Source of the DNA: Sporichthyaceae bacterium
GTDB lineage: Bacteria > Actinomycetota > Actinomycetes > JACCYY01
Direction: 5' to 3'
DNA length: 6,564 bases
Assembly (NCBI GenBank): GCA_013696235.1
Contig: JACCYY010000240.1
Span: 1 to 6,564, forward strand
Below, in pieces: positions 5,677-6,564 of the stretch (the stretch's first letter is position 1; each line of letters begins with the position of its first letter). Under the pieces are notes generated by a model that was not told where the DNA came from, did not search any database, and worked only from the letters and a program-made list of their open reading frames with translations. The translations under genes were made by a program, and so were the position numbers.

Positions 5677-6354
5677 GTGCCCCGCCGACCGCTCGCGGAG
5701 ATCATCGACCCGGGCTGGGCCGACGCGCTGGAACCGGTCGCCGGCGACATCGAGGCGATGGGCGACTTCCTGCGCGCCGAGATCGCGGCCGGGAGGTCCT
5801 ACCTGCCCGCCGGCGACAAGGTGCTCCGTGCCTTCACCACACCACTCGACACCGTCCGCGTCCTCGTCGTCGGACAGGACCCGTACCCGACCCCGGGTCA
5901 CCCGATCGGACTCTCGTTCTCCGTGGACGCGGCGGTCCGACCGCTCCCGCCGTCCTTGGTCAACATGTTCAAGGAGCTCATGGCCGACAGCGGTGTCGCG
6001 GCACCCACGAGTGGCGACCTGTCGCCGTGGGCCGAGCGTGGCGTTCTGCTGCTGAACCGGGTGCTCACGGTGCGACCCGGGGCGTCCGCGTCGCATCGCG
6101 GCAAGGGCTGGGAGGCCGTCACCGAGCAGGCGGTCCGGGCCCTCGTCGCCCGCGGTGGACCCCTCGTCGCCGTCCTGTGGGGCCGCGACGCGCAGTCCCT
6201 CAAGCCGATCCTCGGTGCCGTCCCGTACGTCGAGAGCGTCCACCCAAGCCCGCTCTCGGCCTCGCGCGGCTTCTTCGGCTCCAAGCCGTACACGCGCGTC
6301 AACGACCTGCTCACCGCGCAGGGCGCCGACCCGATCGACTGGTCCCTGCCCTGA
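5677..6354 (+). CDS. ung: Uracil-DNA glycosylase, family 1
   Basis: Ung removes uracil from DNA, whether from cytosine deamination or dUMP misincorporation, and so starts base excision repair. The 225 residues carry all family 1 motifs. VVGQDPYP (64-71) holds the catalytic D68. Next come GLSFSV (78-83) with the uracil-stacking F81, [12 protein letters not shown] (90-101), [18 protein letters not shown] (116-133) with uracil-binding N127, and SHRGKGWE (139-146). [14 protein letters not shown] (189-202) contains the catalytic H189 and the DNA-intercalating L193. The motif ends GQDPYP where E. coli has GQDPYH; mycobacterial Ung also has Pro, so this is a lineage trait, not damage. GTG 5677 is chosen because of the -10 element 7 nt upstream. 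TTG 5668 would add three residues but overlaps that element. The gene ends 4 nt from the stop codon of the converging rplI. Confidence 0.96.
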   Translation: MPRRPLAEIIDPGWADALEPVAGDIEAMGDFLRAEIAAGRSYLPAGDKVLRAFTTPLDTVRVLVVGQDPYPTPGHPIGLSFSVDAAVRPLPPSLVNMFKELMADSGVAAPTSGDLSPWAERGVLLLNRVLTVRPGASASHRGKGWEAVTEQAVRALVARGGPLVAVLWGRDAQSLKPILGAVPYVESVHPSPLSASRGFFGSKPYTRVNDLLTAQGADPIDWSLP

Positions 6355-6358
6355 CCCG

Positions 6359-6564
6359 CTAGGAGGCGACGACCTCGAGCGAGATCTTGGCCGAGACCTC
6401 GGAGTGGACGCGGACGGTCACCACGTGGGTGCCGACAGACTTGATCGGCTCGGCGATCTCGACCCGGCGGCGGTCGATCTCCGGGCCGCCCGCAGCGCGC
6501 ACGGCCTCGACGACGTCGGCCGGGGTGACCGAGCCGAACAGCCGGCCGCTCTCGCCCGAGCGGG
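6359..6564 (-). CDS. rplI: 50S ribosomal protein L9, C-terminal part
   Basis: Only the last 67 codons and the TAG stop (6361-6359) are inside the window; the 5' end lies beyond the right edge. The peptide contains [16 protein letters not shown], then [27 protein letters not shown] and ends SLEVVAS. These are the hallmarks of the L9 C-terminal domain (GKLFGSVT, then IK.lG.h.V.v.lH.eV). L9 binds 23S rRNA near the base of the L1 stalk and helps maintain frame and ribosome integrity. In actinobacteria rplI normally closes the rpsF-ssb-rpsR-rplI cluster with dnaB downstream on the same strand, as here, but with two oppositely oriented genes in between. No hairpin terminator is visible between it and ung. 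Confidence 0.95.
   Translation of the reverse strand, partial: RSGESGRLFGSVTPADVVEAVRAAGGPEIDRRRVEIAEPIKSVGTHVVTVRVHSEVSAKISLEVVAS

Noticed and set aside
5892..5901. Pro in place of His after GQDPY in Ung, as a possible active-site defect
   Set aside because: Mycobacterial Ung has the same [10 protein letters not shown] stretch, and D68, F81, N127 and H189 are all present, so the enzyme looks functional.
4921..6243. A 440-codon minus-strand open frame covering the ends of the transporter and ung genes
   Set aside because: It crosses two genes with clear family motifs on the other strand. Its composition (Arg, Glu, Gly, His-rich) is typical of a GC-rich shadow frame.

Overview
The window is GC-rich, with codons mostly ending in G or C. 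It looks like a chromosomal core region of an actinobacterium. Supporting signs are the DnaB and Ung sequence types (Ung carries GQDPYP rather than GQDPYH), a consensus actinobacterial/mycobacterial LexA box, and two genes whose start codon lies 7 nt after a TANNNT -10 element, the usual arrangement of leaderless actinobacterial mRNAs. The genus cannot be fixed from the sequence.

Layout, left to right. At 1-154 (+) is the 3' end of a DUF2071/YqjF-like gene whose frame fails to stop where the family ends. At 246-989 (-) is a class I SAM-dependent methyltransferase. At 1090-2304 (-) is a DUF2786-domain protein of unknown function. At 2442-3812 (-) is dnaB, the intact, intein-free replicative helicase. 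At 3813-4236 is a 424-nt intergenic region. It holds the dnaB ribosome binding site, a perfect LexA/SOS box, a phased run of DnaA-box-like sites and the promoter of the next gene. At 4237-5613 (+) is a DinF-branch MATE efflux transporter. At 5677-6354 (+) is ung, uracil-DNA glycosylase. At 6359-6564 (-) is the C-terminal part of rplI (ribosomal protein L9), cut by the window edge.

How the parts fit. rplI and dnaB lie on the same strand as parts of the common rpsF-ssb-rpsR-rplI-dnaB neighbourhood, here separated by a transporter and ung on the opposite strand. dnaB and the transporter diverge from the regulatory intergenic region, while ung and rplI converge with only 4 nt between stop codons. 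The DUF2786 and methyltransferase genes follow dnaB in the same direction. Hairpins between these minus-strand genes suggest separate transcription units rather than one tight operon.

I see no phage, transposon, CRISPR, toxin-antitoxin or biosynthetic system. The most interesting signals are regulatory: the SOS box in front of the replicative helicase, the DnaA-box-like array beside it, and a dyad containing a further DnaA-like box in front of the DUF2786 gene.
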